DNA of 52,376 nucleotides from UBA6080 sp964607515 (GTDB lineage Bacteria > Fermentibacterota > Fermentibacteria > Fermentibacterales > JCC-6). The DNA lies in NCBI GenBank assembly GCA_964607515.1, contig CAZSKU010000017.1, forward strand, positions 1 through 52,376, in the 5' to 3' direction. Below, piece after piece: positions 39,707 through 47,318 of this stretch. A program made the position numbers and the translations under genes. The notes below the pieces were generated by a model, which was not told the origin of the DNA, searched no databases, and saw only the letters and a program-made list of their open reading frames with translations. Position 1 is the first letter of the stretch. Each line of letters opens with the position of its first letter.

Positions 39707-41506
39707 ATGAAAAGCGCGGCCCTCATTCTTCTTGCATCAGGAATGGTCCTCGGGGCAGCGATGGTTCAGACCGACTGGAGCGGCGGCCCATCGGGAGAGA
39801 CCACCACGACAGAGTGGGGATCGAACTTCGGCTCCTGCTTCGGAATGGGATGGCAGACTCCTGGAGTGCTTACCCTTGGCAGGGAACTGACATGGTGGAG
39901 GGTGCAGGACGACGGATACGCGCATGCGCTTCGGTCGGCAAACGCAAACAACGACCAATACACCGATCTTTTCAGGTGTTCCTACTCAAGCATTTACGCC
40001 GTGTTCGCCTTCGGAAGCCAGAACCCATGGTGGAAGTTCAGTGTGGGCTCGACCGACAGCGTCTACACCTTCTTCCCCGGAGATTTGAACGGGGATGGAC
40101 GCGACGATGTACTTGGCGGAAGCGATTCGCTGTACTGGTGGGAAAACCCCGAGAATCCCGACTGGAACTGGCAGATAAGGCTTGTGGACGATATCAGCGC
40201 ATTCGGAGGCGCCGTGGTGGATTACGACAAGGACGGCAAAAACGATATCATCTGTCTGGAGCCCGACTGGGGCGACGATGTATTAAGGCTTCTCTGCTAC
40301 AAGAACCTCGGCGAGGGCCTGGTATGGGACAGGATCGTTCTGTTCGAGACCGGCAATGCGTTCGGCGGGGATGTGTTCACTCTCCAGGACATCGAGGGCG
40401 ACGGCTACCTTACCGCCACGATATTCGTCACCTCGCCCATGGGGGTCGGCCTGGTCAGGGACAGCCAATCGGGGTGGAGTCACGTGGAAACGATCCGGAC
40501 CTACTGCGACAGCTGGCCCATGTTCGTGGATCTGGACAACGACGGGGCGAAGGACTACATAGGATCAAGGCACCCCTATTCAGGCGGCCGTATCCGCTGG
40601 CACAGGGGGCCCGACTACAACCAGTTCTTCACCCTCGAAGCGGGTGAAACCATTTACGGACTCACCTGCATAGACTTCGACGAAGACGGCGACATGGACA
40701 TCGCTTACCGCACCGGCAACACCGTGGGGGTGTTCGAGAACACAAGGGCCCCCCTGCTGGAGAGGTTCATCCAGAGGGTGCTCATGGAGTACCCGTTCGA
40801 GAACGGGCTGGACCCGGAAAGCGCCGGAGGGCTGGTGGCTCCCGGGGACTTCGACGGCGACGGAGTGGACGACTTCGTCTGCAGCTTTCACGGCATCAGC
40901 GACCCGGATCTCTACTGGTGGCACATGGGAGAGGGTTATCGCAGCGCGGGCTGGCTCAACAGCCAGATACTCTACGTCCACGACGCCGCCTGGGGGGAGT
41001 TGAGCTGGGAGGAGTCGGACCGGGCCGACGGCCAGATATACTTCCATGTCAGGGGGTCCGACGATCCTTCGGACCTCGGCGAGTGGAGCGAGTTGATCTG
41101 CGGACCCGCGGACCTCTCGGATTACCTCGAAGAGGGCGACAGTTACATGCAGTACCGGGTGGTGATGCTCGGAGTGGGTTCCAACTCGACCCCCGAGCTT
41201 CATTCGGTCACGGTGACCTACGACCCGTTGGGAATTGAGGAGAACCCTGAACTCCGGCTGAGTGTCAGCCCCAGCCCGGCGGCGACCACTGCGAACATTC
41301 GTCTGAGCCTTCCCGATCCTGTTGACTGCACCGTCTCGATGTACGGTCTTGACGGCCGGCTGGTGGAGCGGCTTCACGGCGGTTCGCTTCCCGCCGGGGA
41401 GAATTCTTTCCATTGGGACGTCTCATCGGTGCCGTCGGGGGTGTACTTCGTCCGGGTCGCCGGGGCGGGTGTGGATTCCAGTGCTCGGGTGGCGGTGGTG
41501 AGGTAG
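39707..41506 (+). CDS. Secreted FG-GAP/VCBS repeat protein with T9SS sorting domain
   Basis: The 599-residue protein has a signal peptide (SAALILLASGMVLGA). Five calcium-binding FG-GAP/VCBS-type repeats form a propeller (about 90-410): DLNGDGRDD, DYDKDGKND, DLDNDGAKD, DFDEDGDMD and DFDGDGVDD. A beta domain spans about 425-510. A type IX sorting domain occupies the last 80 residues, starting SVSPSPAATTANIRL, with MYGLDGRLV, VPSGVYFVRV and a final VAVVR. It would be displayed at or released from the cell surface and may bind ligands. It follows the SUMF1-fold lipoprotein by 28 bases in the same direction, so the pair may be co-transcribed. Confidence 0.9.
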   Translation: MKSAALILLASGMVLGAAMVQTDWSGGPSGETTTTEWGSNFGSCFGMGWQTPGVLTLGRELTWWRVQDDGYAHALRSANANNDQYTDLFRCSYSSIYAVFAFGSQNPWWKFSVGSTDSVYTFFPGDLNGDGRDDVLGGSDSLYWWENPENPDWNWQIRLVDDISAFGGAVVDYDKDGKNDIICLEPDWGDDVLRLLCYKNLGEGLVWDRIVLFETGNAFGGDVFTLQDIEGDGYLTATIFVTSPMGVGLVRDSQSGWSHVETIRTYCDSWPMFVDLDNDGAKDYIGSRHPYSGGRIRWHRGPDYNQFFTLEAGETIYGLTCIDFDEDGDMDIAYRTGNTVGVFENTRAPLLERFIQRVLMEYPFENGLDPESAGGLVAPGDFDGDGVDDFVCSFHGISDPDLYWWHMGEGYRSAGWLNSQILYVHDAAWGELSWEESDRADGQIYFHVRGSDDPSDLGEWSELICGPADLSDYLEEGDSYMQYRVVMLGVGSNSTPELHSVTVTYDPLGIEENPELRLSVSPSPAATTANIRLSLPDPVDCTVSMYGLDGRLVERLHGGSLPAGENSFHWDVSSVPSGVYFVRVAGAGVDSSARVAVVR

Positions 41507-41561
41507 ACGGAAAAGAACTATCCGGCGAGAATTCCGCCCGGAGTGTTTTCGGGATCGGAAA

Positions 41562-41582
41562 GGCATGTCACCGATACATGCC
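41562..41582 (+). terminator. Hairpin in the 41.5-41.76 kb intergenic region
   Basis: GGCATGT (41562-41568) and ACATGCC (41576-41582) form a perfect 7-bp stem with a seven-base loop, 56 bases after the FG-GAP gene. No T-tract follows. I see no gene in the rest of 41507-41760. Confidence 0.35.
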
Positions 41583-41760
41583 GGTGGGAGAAGGATTCGT
41601 TTCCTCCACAGGCAAGAACCGCTTCACCGATGAATCAGCGGCTTGATCAGTTCCATGGCAATGGTTCCGTCCACCTGAATCCGTTACTCCTGTGCGAACA
41701 AAGAAGCAAACTCGGATTTGCGTGGATAACCGGGGAAGCCCTCTCAAGTCTTGCAGTTGA

Positions 41761-41958
41761 CTACGAGATATAGCCCAGGCCTTCCAGCTTCTTCTTGATG
41801 GCTTCCTCCGACTCTACCTTGCGGGGGTCGAGTTTTTCCATCTCCCGCTCCAGCACGTGCAGAACGAACTCCTCCGGGGAGGAGTAGCCGCCGATGGAGG
41901 CGACCTTGTGGAGCCTGTCCATGAATTCGCCGTCGAGTTTCAGCTTGAGTTTTGCCAT
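41761..41958 (-). CDS. Small ribbon-helix-helix-like protein
   Basis: The 65-residue protein reads KLKLKLDGEFMDRLHKVA, then GGYSSPEEFVLHVLEREMEKL, a charged linker and KKKLEGLGYIS. A basic beta strand followed by two helices (strand 2-8, helix about 10-22, GYSS turn, helix about 26-42) is the ribbon-helix-helix layout of small DNA-binding regulators or antitoxins. It is the last gene of the phosphohydrolase operon, 21 bases downstream of the EMC3-like gene, with GGAAGGCGG before its ATG. No toxin gene is adjacent, so a role as operon regulator is more likely than an antitoxin; this is inference. Confidence 0.7.
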   Translation of the reverse strand: MAKLKLKLDGEFMDRLHKVASIGGYSSPEEFVLHVLEREMEKLDPRKVESEEAIKKKLEGLGYIS

Positions 41959-41979
41959 GACCGCCTTCCGGGTTTTTTC

Positions 41980-42756
41980 CTAAACCTTGACCTTGAAGAC
42001 CACCGCTCCGAGTATCGCGGAAAGGCTTCCCGCAGCCAGGAAGACCCCCAGCCAGCTCCATCTGCCCCCGAGGACGGGGTAGCGGGCTTCCGGAAGTTCC
42101 ATGGCGATCCATTCCACAGAGCCGTTTTCCGGCAGGTCCTTCAGAAACGGCTTCAGAAGTCCGTCGGGAAAAACCATTCCTGCGGCGCCCCGGTGAATAA
42201 CGCTTCCATGGCGGCCGTTTTCGGAGCCCAGTTCGATCGTTGTGTCCATGAATGTCAGCTCGGCGCCCGGGGAGTGGAAGAGGACCCGGAAACTGGTCTG
42301 CCCCGGCGTGTCCAGAAAGACCACGGGTTCCCTGACTTCCAGGCCTGAACCGGCGGGTACGAATTCCTCCCGGGAGGGGAGTTCCCTCCACTGAACGGTG
42401 ATAGTCACCGGTACGTCGGGGACCGTCCTTCCGTACCTGGCGTCCATCTGGGCCGCGGTGACAAGAAAAGGCGCCGCTATCACCAGCATGGGCCTGACGA
42501 TGAGCCAGAGGTAGACGAAATTGTCCGCCAGGAGCCCCCCGGCGGTCTTCACCACGGTCCAGGGGGAGTGGAGGTGAAGGAGCATTCCCAGGGCCCGGGC
42601 CCCCATCCTCCTCCTCAGGGCGCCGATGCGCCTCTGGTCAGAGGTGAACCGGAATATGAGCACCGTAATCAGCCCGAAGGCCAGGGACACCGCCAGCAGA
42701 CCCGCCATGCGGTAATCCCCGAAGGGGCGGAGAATCGTGTCGAAAAAGGCTGTCAC
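41980..42756 (-). CDS. EMC3/YidC-superfamily-like (DUF106-type) membrane protein
   Basis: The 258-residue protein starts at GTG (42756), overlapping the stop of the upstream gene. An N-terminal helix (AGLLAVSLAFGLITVLIFRF) is followed by a charged cytosolic coiled segment (TSDQRRIGALRRRMGARALG). Helices NFVYLWLIVRPMLVIAAPFLV and, after a beta-rich extracytoplasmic domain (about 105-225), a C-terminal helix (WLGVFLAAGSLSAILGAVVF) follow. The helix, charged-hairpin, helix layout resembles archaeal and bacterial DUF106/EMC3-type insertases, although the inserted beta domain is unusual. The assignment is from pattern memory and moderate. It sits between two phosphohydrolase genes and a small regulator in one operon. 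Confidence 0.65.
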   Translation of the reverse strand: MTAFFDTILRPFGDYRMAGLLAVSLAFGLITVLIFRFTSDQRRIGALRRRMGARALGMLLHLHSPWTVVKTAGGLLADNFVYLWLIVRPMLVIAAPFLVTAAQMDARYGRTVPDVPVTITVQWRELPSREEFVPAGSGLEVREPVVFLDTPGQTSFRVLFHSPGAELTFMDTTIELGSENGRHGSVIHRGAAGMVFPDGLLKPFLKDLPENGSVEWIAMELPEARYPVLGGRWSWLGVFLAAGSLSAILGAVVFKVKV

Positions 42757-44681
42757 GCTCCGGGCTCCAGCAGCTCGGAGATGACCCGGCCCATGTCCTT
42801 CAGGGCCAGCCCCTCCCGCATGGGAACGCTGGAGATCAGGCTGCCGGGGCAGACCGAGGGGTCCGCGCAGTGGTCGCCGCTCCAGGGGTCGCCGTTGTGG
42901 GTGATCACTTCCTCGGGGAAGGCCCCCAGGGCGGTCTCCCAGCTGCACCGGTAACCCCTGTTGTAGCCCACTATCATGTCGGGAGCCGTGGGGGGAAGCT
43001 GCGCCTGCGGGAACAGGTCCGCCGTGATGAAGGCCCTTTTCACGGGATTGCGGCCGTTGAAGGGGTCCACCGCGTTCTCCAGGTCCCGGGCGATTCTCTG
43101 AAGCAGGGCGTACTTCTCCGCCTCAGGGACAGTGCCGTGGGGTTCCCGACCGGCCAGGTTTACGTAGAGGCTGTTGAGCCCCAGGCCGTACGCGGAGGTG
43201 CGGCTCCAGTCAAGGCAGGCGAACATGTCCTTGTTCCTGTCTTCCGGGGACTCTATGTGGGCGTAACCCTCGGCGGCCAGCCAGCTGTTCAGGCCGAAAC
43301 CCCTGTTGAAGGGGGCGAAGCCGTGGTCGGAGATGACCAGAACTTCCGTGTCCGGGTCCAGCAGCTCCATGGCCCTGCCCACGGACCTGTCCGCCCGGGC
43401 GTAGAGTTCTGCCATCACATGGCGGAACCTTCGGGGAACGGCGTCGTGAAGGGGGTGTTCCGGGTCTATTGTCCTGAAGAACATGTGCTGGTTCAGGTCG
43501 GTGCTGGAAAAGTAGAAGAACAGGAATCCGTCGTTCCACCGGCTCAGGGCGTGGTGGAAGAGCTTCTCCCTCTCGTCAAAGACCATGTCCGCCTGGGAGA
43601 AGTAGTCGTCGTCGTCGAAAATCCCCCTGGAAAGGGCCTTGGTGTCTTCCGGGAAGCCCTGGGTGTAGTAGGGGCCCACCGCCTCGGCGATGCTCCGGGC
43701 GAACCAGTCGGGGCCGGAGATGGGCAGCGCCGGGTTCTCCGGGTCGATGTTCAGAGGGGAGAGGTAGAGCCTTAGTTTCGGGGAGACTTCCTTGAGGTAG
43801 AAGCGCCCGATGGCGTGCACCGTGGAGATGCCGGGCAGGGCGGGGAACGAGAACCTCACCCAGGGGGTCCACTGTTTCTCCGCGATAACGTGGGATGCTC
43901 CCTCCAGGTCTATCCTCACGGCCTTCGCCGGGCGGTCCGCCCAAACCCTGGCCAGGGTGGTCATCACCGGGGCGCCCTCCACCAGGGAGTTGGCCGGGCC
44001 GTTCACCTTGCACTCGTAGCAGCCGTCGCCGTAGTCCCTCACGGGCACCACAGTTCCTCCGGAGGTGTCGTCGCTGAGGGATCTGGGATTGTCGGTGAAG
44101 AAGGTGAAGCTCCCCTGGCTTCCCCGGATGTCCGGGGTGCCCATTCCGGAGAGGAACCGGCCGCCGGGGTCCCGGGGGGCTGGGAAATCCACCGGGAGCT
44201 TGATCATGGTCACCGGTATTCCCCGATGAAGCAGCCCCCTCCAGAAGGGTTCACCCCGGCGCAGCAGCTCCACCCCGCCACCCGAGAGGGGGAGCCTGAG
44301 GTTGCCGATGTTCAGGGTTTTCTCCGGGGGGGCGACCCGGGAGGTGGAGAGGAAGGGCTGCAGGTCTGCAGGGTTCCTGTGGACGAAATCGAACACACCG
44401 TGCACGTCAGGACCCGCACCGGTGGTGAACCCCGACCAGGCCACCGGGCTCTGGGGGGGGTTGGAGGTGGCCAGCCGCCGCATGGATCCCATGGCCCGAA
44501 GCTTCGATGTATTGGGCATCAGCCCCATGGAGCAGTACTTGTCCACCAGTTCCGGGTCGAGCCCGTCGAAGGCCACCACCAGAAGCTTCTTCCGGGAGGT
44601 CAGGGCGCCGCCGCAGCCGGCGTTCAGGGCCAGCAGAGCGGTGCCCGCCGCGGCCCTCTTCAGGAACTCCCGTCGGTTCAC
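42753..44681 (-). CDS. AlkP-superfamily phosphohydrolase, Tat-exported lipoprotein
   Basis: The 642-residue protein begins with a twin-arginine signal (NRREFLKRAAAG) ending in a lipobox-like NAGC, so it is a folded-exported lipoprotein. The type I phosphodiesterase/phosphomutase fold shows VVAFDGLDPELVD (first metal Asp), PPQSPVAWSGFTTG (nucleophile region), SSTDLNQHMFF and VISDHGFAPFNRGF (second metal site). PDMIVGYNRGYRCSWETALG and HNGDPWSGDHC contain the last His ligands. This is the COG3379-type AlkP branch; the substrate may be a phosphodiester or phospholipid head group. GTG at 44681 overlaps the upstream stop. It is paired with a second phosphohydrolase of the same type. Confidence 0.9.
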   Translation of the reverse strand: MNRREFLKRAAAGTALLALNAGCGGALTSRKKLLVVAFDGLDPELVDKYCSMGLMPNTSKLRAMGSMRRLATSNPPQSPVAWSGFTTGAGPDVHGVFDFVHRNPADLQPFLSTSRVAPPEKTLNIGNLRLPLSGGGVELLRRGEPFWRGLLHRGIPVTMIKLPVDFPAPRDPGGRFLSGMGTPDIRGSQGSFTFFTDNPRSLSDDTSGGTVVPVRDYGDGCYECKVNGPANSLVEGAPVMTTLARVWADRPAKAVRIDLEGASHVIAEKQWTPWVRFSFPALPGISTVHAIGRFYLKEVSPKLRLYLSPLNIDPENPALPISGPDWFARSIAEAVGPYYTQGFPEDTKALSRGIFDDDDYFSQADMVFDEREKLFHHALSRWNDGFLFFYFSSTDLNQHMFFRTIDPEHPLHDAVPRRFRHVMAELYARADRSVGRAMELLDPDTEVLVISDHGFAPFNRGFGLNSWLAAEGYAHIESPEDRNKDMFACLDWSRTSAYGLGLNSLYVNLAGREPHGTVPEAEKYALLQRIARDLENAVDPFNGRNPVKRAFITADLFPQAQLPPTAPDMIVGYNRGYRCSWETALGAFPEEVITHNGDPWSGDHCADPSVCPGSLISSVPMREGLALKDMGRVISELLEPGA

Positions 44682-46648
44682 AGAGGTCTCCCGTCCATGT
44701 GCGGGGGAGGGGCCACCCCCAGCATGGCAAGGGCGGTCGGTGCGATGTCCGCTATGGTGGGGTTCTCCTTTTCGATCTTCCAACTGGTGAAGAGCACGCC
44801 CTTGACCAGGTCGGGGTCGCAGCTGTGGTCGCCGTTCCAATGTTGTTCGTTGGGGTAAAGGGTCGTCGGCCCCACACCCCCGGTGACGCACTTCCAACCG
44901 GCCCGGAATCCCCTGGCTGTCCCCGGTATCACATCGGGCCCTTCGGATACATAGGGGCCGGAGTACTCGTCCCGGCCAAGTCTCGCCTTCCTTATGACCC
45001 TTCCGCCGTCGGGGGCGGTGAGGGTTTCAAGCTTCCGGGCGATCTCCTCCGCCAGGACGGGGGCGTCCCCGGGGGCGACGATGCCCCGGCCCTCCCGTCC
45101 GGCCAGGTTGATGTTTATTCCGGCAAGCCCCAGGGAGTAGGCCCGGGTCTTTCCCCAGTCCACACCGTGGAACGAGTCCTCCACGGTTTCCACTCCCGGC
45201 TCGAGCGCCATGTAGCCGTTCTCCACCAGCCAGCGGTTGAAGTCCACGCAGGTGTGGAACGGGGCGAAGCCGTGGTCGCTCAGAACCACGAGCCTGTCTC
45301 GCCTGCCCAGACGCGCCGCCACCCTGCCCACCAGGGCGTCCATCTCGGCGTAGGTGGTCCGGATGGGGGAACCCGGGCGGAAGCCCCGGCCCCAGAACAT
45401 GTGGGAGACCCTGTCGGAGGTGTCGAACACGCACACCACCAGTCCCGAGCGGTTTCTGGACAGGGCGCCCATGAACATCCGCTCCCTTTCCCGGAAGATG
45501 TCGCGGCACATCTCCATGAAGGATTCGTCGTCCAGATGGCCGTTGGAAAGGGCCCAGGTGTCCTCCGCCAGCCCCAGGGTGGCGAAGGGTCCCTGAATTC
45601 CGGCCAGGTATCTGGAGTAGTGCACGGGGTGGCCCAGGGGTACCGCCGGCGAGGAGGGGTCCACGTGAAGGGCCGTGCAGTAGAGGGTCGGCCCGTCGGT
45701 GAGCCTGAACCTTGCGATTCCCTTCACCTTCTTCCTACCCAGCCGGAACTCCAGAGCGGTCCACGGGCTGAGGCGGCCAATCTCCATGGCGACCTGTCCG
45801 CCGGAGTGCTTCAGCCGGCTTTTCCCCCCGCTTTGCTTCAGGGTTATCCTGCACGGAGAAGCGCCCTCGGGGCCGGGGATCTCGCCGGTCCAGGTGTCCC
45901 TGCCCCGGGGAAGGAGCCTGCCCTGGATTCCTCCGGTCATGGGCGCCGGTTCTCCCTCGGTCAGGACCGTGTACGACCCCTGGCTTCCCCTGAGGTCTGG
46001 AACGCACATCCCCGACAGGAGGTGGCCGTCCAGGGGTTCCGGGGGAAAGGTGATGGGGACCCTTATGACGGAGGATCTGACTCCATAAGGGCCCAGGAAG
46101 CTCCAGAAAGGCCTGCTCTTCCTCAGGAGGACCTGTTCCGTGACCCTCCGGCGGATACCGGGGAACACCCTCTTCTCGGAGGTGCCGGTGCGCACCGAGG
46201 AGAGCGCCGCAAGGTAGCGCTTCCTGTCGGGCGCCAGGAAGTCGTATATGCCGTGCTTGCCGGGGTTGACCCCGGTCTGGAAGGTGGACCAGGCCACCGG
46301 AGAGACCCCCGGGGTGGTAGTGCCGAGGTGCCGGAAGGAACCCTGTTCCGCCAGGCGTTTCAGATTGGGCAGTTCACCCTTCTCCCACATCCGCTCCACC
46401 AGAAGGGGGGAGAGGCCGTCCAGCCCCAGGATCACCAGTCTTTTCGCCCCGGGCTTCAGGGGTCTCCGGGACATCCGGACCCGCCTGACCAGGGCCAGCA
46501 CAGGCCAGAACAGGAAAGAGATCAGGGAGACGCCCACGGCGTTCACGAAGACCAGGAAGCTGGTGACTATGCCGAAACCAGCCCCGGGTCCGACGTATCC
46601 GAAGGCCGGCGCGGTCAGGGCGATTAGCAGTATCAGAAGTGTTCCCAA
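44678..46648 (-). CDS. AlkP-superfamily phosphohydrolase, membrane-anchored
   Basis: The 656-residue protein starts at TTG (46648) with AAAGGA upstream. Two hydrophobic helices come first (LLILLIALTAPAFG, FLVFVNAVGVSLISFLFWPVLALV). The COG3379-type domain follows: LVILGLDGLSPLLVERM, TPGVSPVAWSTFQTGVNPGK, CVFDTSDRVSHMFWG, VVLSDHGFAPFHT and EQHWNGDHSCDPD. It is homologous to the next gene in the same order of motifs, so the two arose by duplication and now differ in anchoring: helices here, a Tat lipoprotein signal there. It is first in the operon and has a TATAAT -10 upstream. The longer frame to 47032 is antisense to the lipoprotein gene at 46734. Confidence 0.9.
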   Translation of the reverse strand: MGTLLILLIALTAPAFGYVGPGAGFGIVTSFLVFVNAVGVSLISFLFWPVLALVRRVRMSRRPLKPGAKRLVILGLDGLSPLLVERMWEKGELPNLKRLAEQGSFRHLGTTTPGVSPVAWSTFQTGVNPGKHGIYDFLAPDRKRYLAALSSVRTGTSEKRVFPGIRRRVTEQVLLRKSRPFWSFLGPYGVRSSVIRVPITFPPEPLDGHLLSGMCVPDLRGSQGSYTVLTEGEPAPMTGGIQGRLLPRGRDTWTGEIPGPEGASPCRITLKQSGGKSRLKHSGGQVAMEIGRLSPWTALEFRLGRKKVKGIARFRLTDGPTLYCTALHVDPSSPAVPLGHPVHYSRYLAGIQGPFATLGLAEDTWALSNGHLDDESFMEMCRDIFRERERMFMGALSRNRSGLVVCVFDTSDRVSHMFWGRGFRPGSPIRTTYAEMDALVGRVAARLGRRDRLVVLSDHGFAPFHTCVDFNRWLVENGYMALEPGVETVEDSFHGVDWGKTRAYSLGLAGININLAGREGRGIVAPGDAPVLAEEIARKLETLTAPDGGRVIRKARLGRDEYSGPYVSEGPDVIPGTARGFRAGWKCVTGGVGPTTLYPNEQHWNGDHSCDPDLVKGVLFTSWKIEKENPTIADIAPTALAMLGVAPPPHMDGRPL

Positions 46649-46678
46649 GGGCGTCCTTTCCGGCTGTCCGCCGGTTGA

Positions 46679-46686
46679 ATTATACT
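46679..46686. promoter_or_regulatory. Overlapping divergent -10 elements
   Basis: The minus strand reads TATAAT at 46679-46684, placed for the phosphohydrolase operon; the plus strand reads TATACT at 46681-46686, placed for the lipoprotein gene at 46734. No good -35 is seen for either. Use of one should exclude the other. Confidence 0.45.
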
Positions 46687-46733
46687 TCCAAGTAGAGTTT
46701 CCGTGGGTGTTTCGTTCCAGAAGGGAGAAACCC

Positions 46734-47075
46734 GTGAAAAGAATCCCGCTTCTCTGCGCTCTCTGTGTGGCTCTTCTCGCCTTCTCGTGCGGCGGGGAAG
46801 GGAAGGTGTATCTCAACAACGGAACCGGCGCCCGGCTCGAAACCGTGACCCTCATCATCGGCGGAGAATCCCAGAGCTGGAGCGGCATCGAACCGGACGA
46901 GACCTTCAACTCCCGTCTCCAGGTTCCGGACGGGGAGGTCCAGTGCAACCTCTCCTGGGAGGAGAGCGGAAGGACCGACGGGTTCGACTTCACCACCATA
47001 TCCAGGGCGCCGGAGGCAAAAAAGATCTCCATCTTCTTCTCCCTCAGCGAATTGAGCGTCGGCTACGAGTTCTGA
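46734..47075 (+). CDS. Small secreted protein or lipoprotein, remote N-x-TG family member
   Basis: The 113-residue protein starts at GTG with AAGGGAG upstream and has a signal ending LLAFSC, probably a lipoprotein. The mature part begins KVYLNNGTGARLETVTLIIGG and continues SWSGIEPDETFNSRLQV, a W/G-rich turn, FDFTTIS, and a final strand ending GYEF. The opening N-N-x-TG strand, the central SW segment and the size recall the small secreted proteins at 2027-2641 and 20963-21271, but the YD-h-R-h-x-D motif is absent. Homology is only suggested. It diverges from the phosphohydrolase operon. Confidence 0.7.
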   Translation: MKRIPLLCALCVALLAFSCGGEGKVYLNNGTGARLETVTLIIGGESQSWSGIEPDETFNSRLQVPDGEVQCNLSWEESGRTDGFDFTTISRAPEAKKISIFFSLSELSVGYEF

Positions 47076-47086
47076 CACAAGGAGTC

Positions 47087-47290
47087 GTTTCAGACTGAAA
47101 CAGTATTGGAGGGCGTGCCCGAAGCCGCTGTGAATTGACAGACACTTCCCACGCGTCCCTTTTTTTCATAGATTCCCGGTACTCTGTATTGCTTCAGCCG
47201 CTTTTCTCTGCTGAACCGCTTTCGTTTTTCGTCTGCGGGATAACAATCTACAGGGTAGGAAAACCAGCCGGTCAACGGACGGTCCGTTGA
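47087..47290 (+). promoter_or_regulatory. Dyad-rich leader region of glutamate dehydrogenase
   Basis: Three inverted repeats lie in the 243 bases before gdhA: GTTTCAG-A-CTGAAAC (47087-47101, perfect 15 bp), TTCAGC/GCTGAA with an 11-base loop (47193-47215), and TCAACGGAC-G-GTCCGTTGA (47272-47290, perfect 19 bp, 29 bases before the ATG). Perfect odd-length dyads like the first and last are typical operators. A TTGACA at 47135 has no -10 at the right distance. Confidence 0.5.
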
Positions 47291-47318
47291 GGGGCATTCA
47301 CAAAGAGAGGAGTTTCTG

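Noticed and set aside
41507..41760. Small genes in the intergenic region
   Set aside because: The short frames here have no ribosome sites or family features; only a hairpin is visible.
44507..46627. 706-codon plus-strand frame opposite the phosphohydrolases
   Set aside because: Antisense shadow of two genes with clear catalytic motifs; no ribosome site or domain.
47135..47140. TTGACA as a gdhA promoter -35
   Set aside because: No -10-like hexamer lies 15-19 bases downstream.
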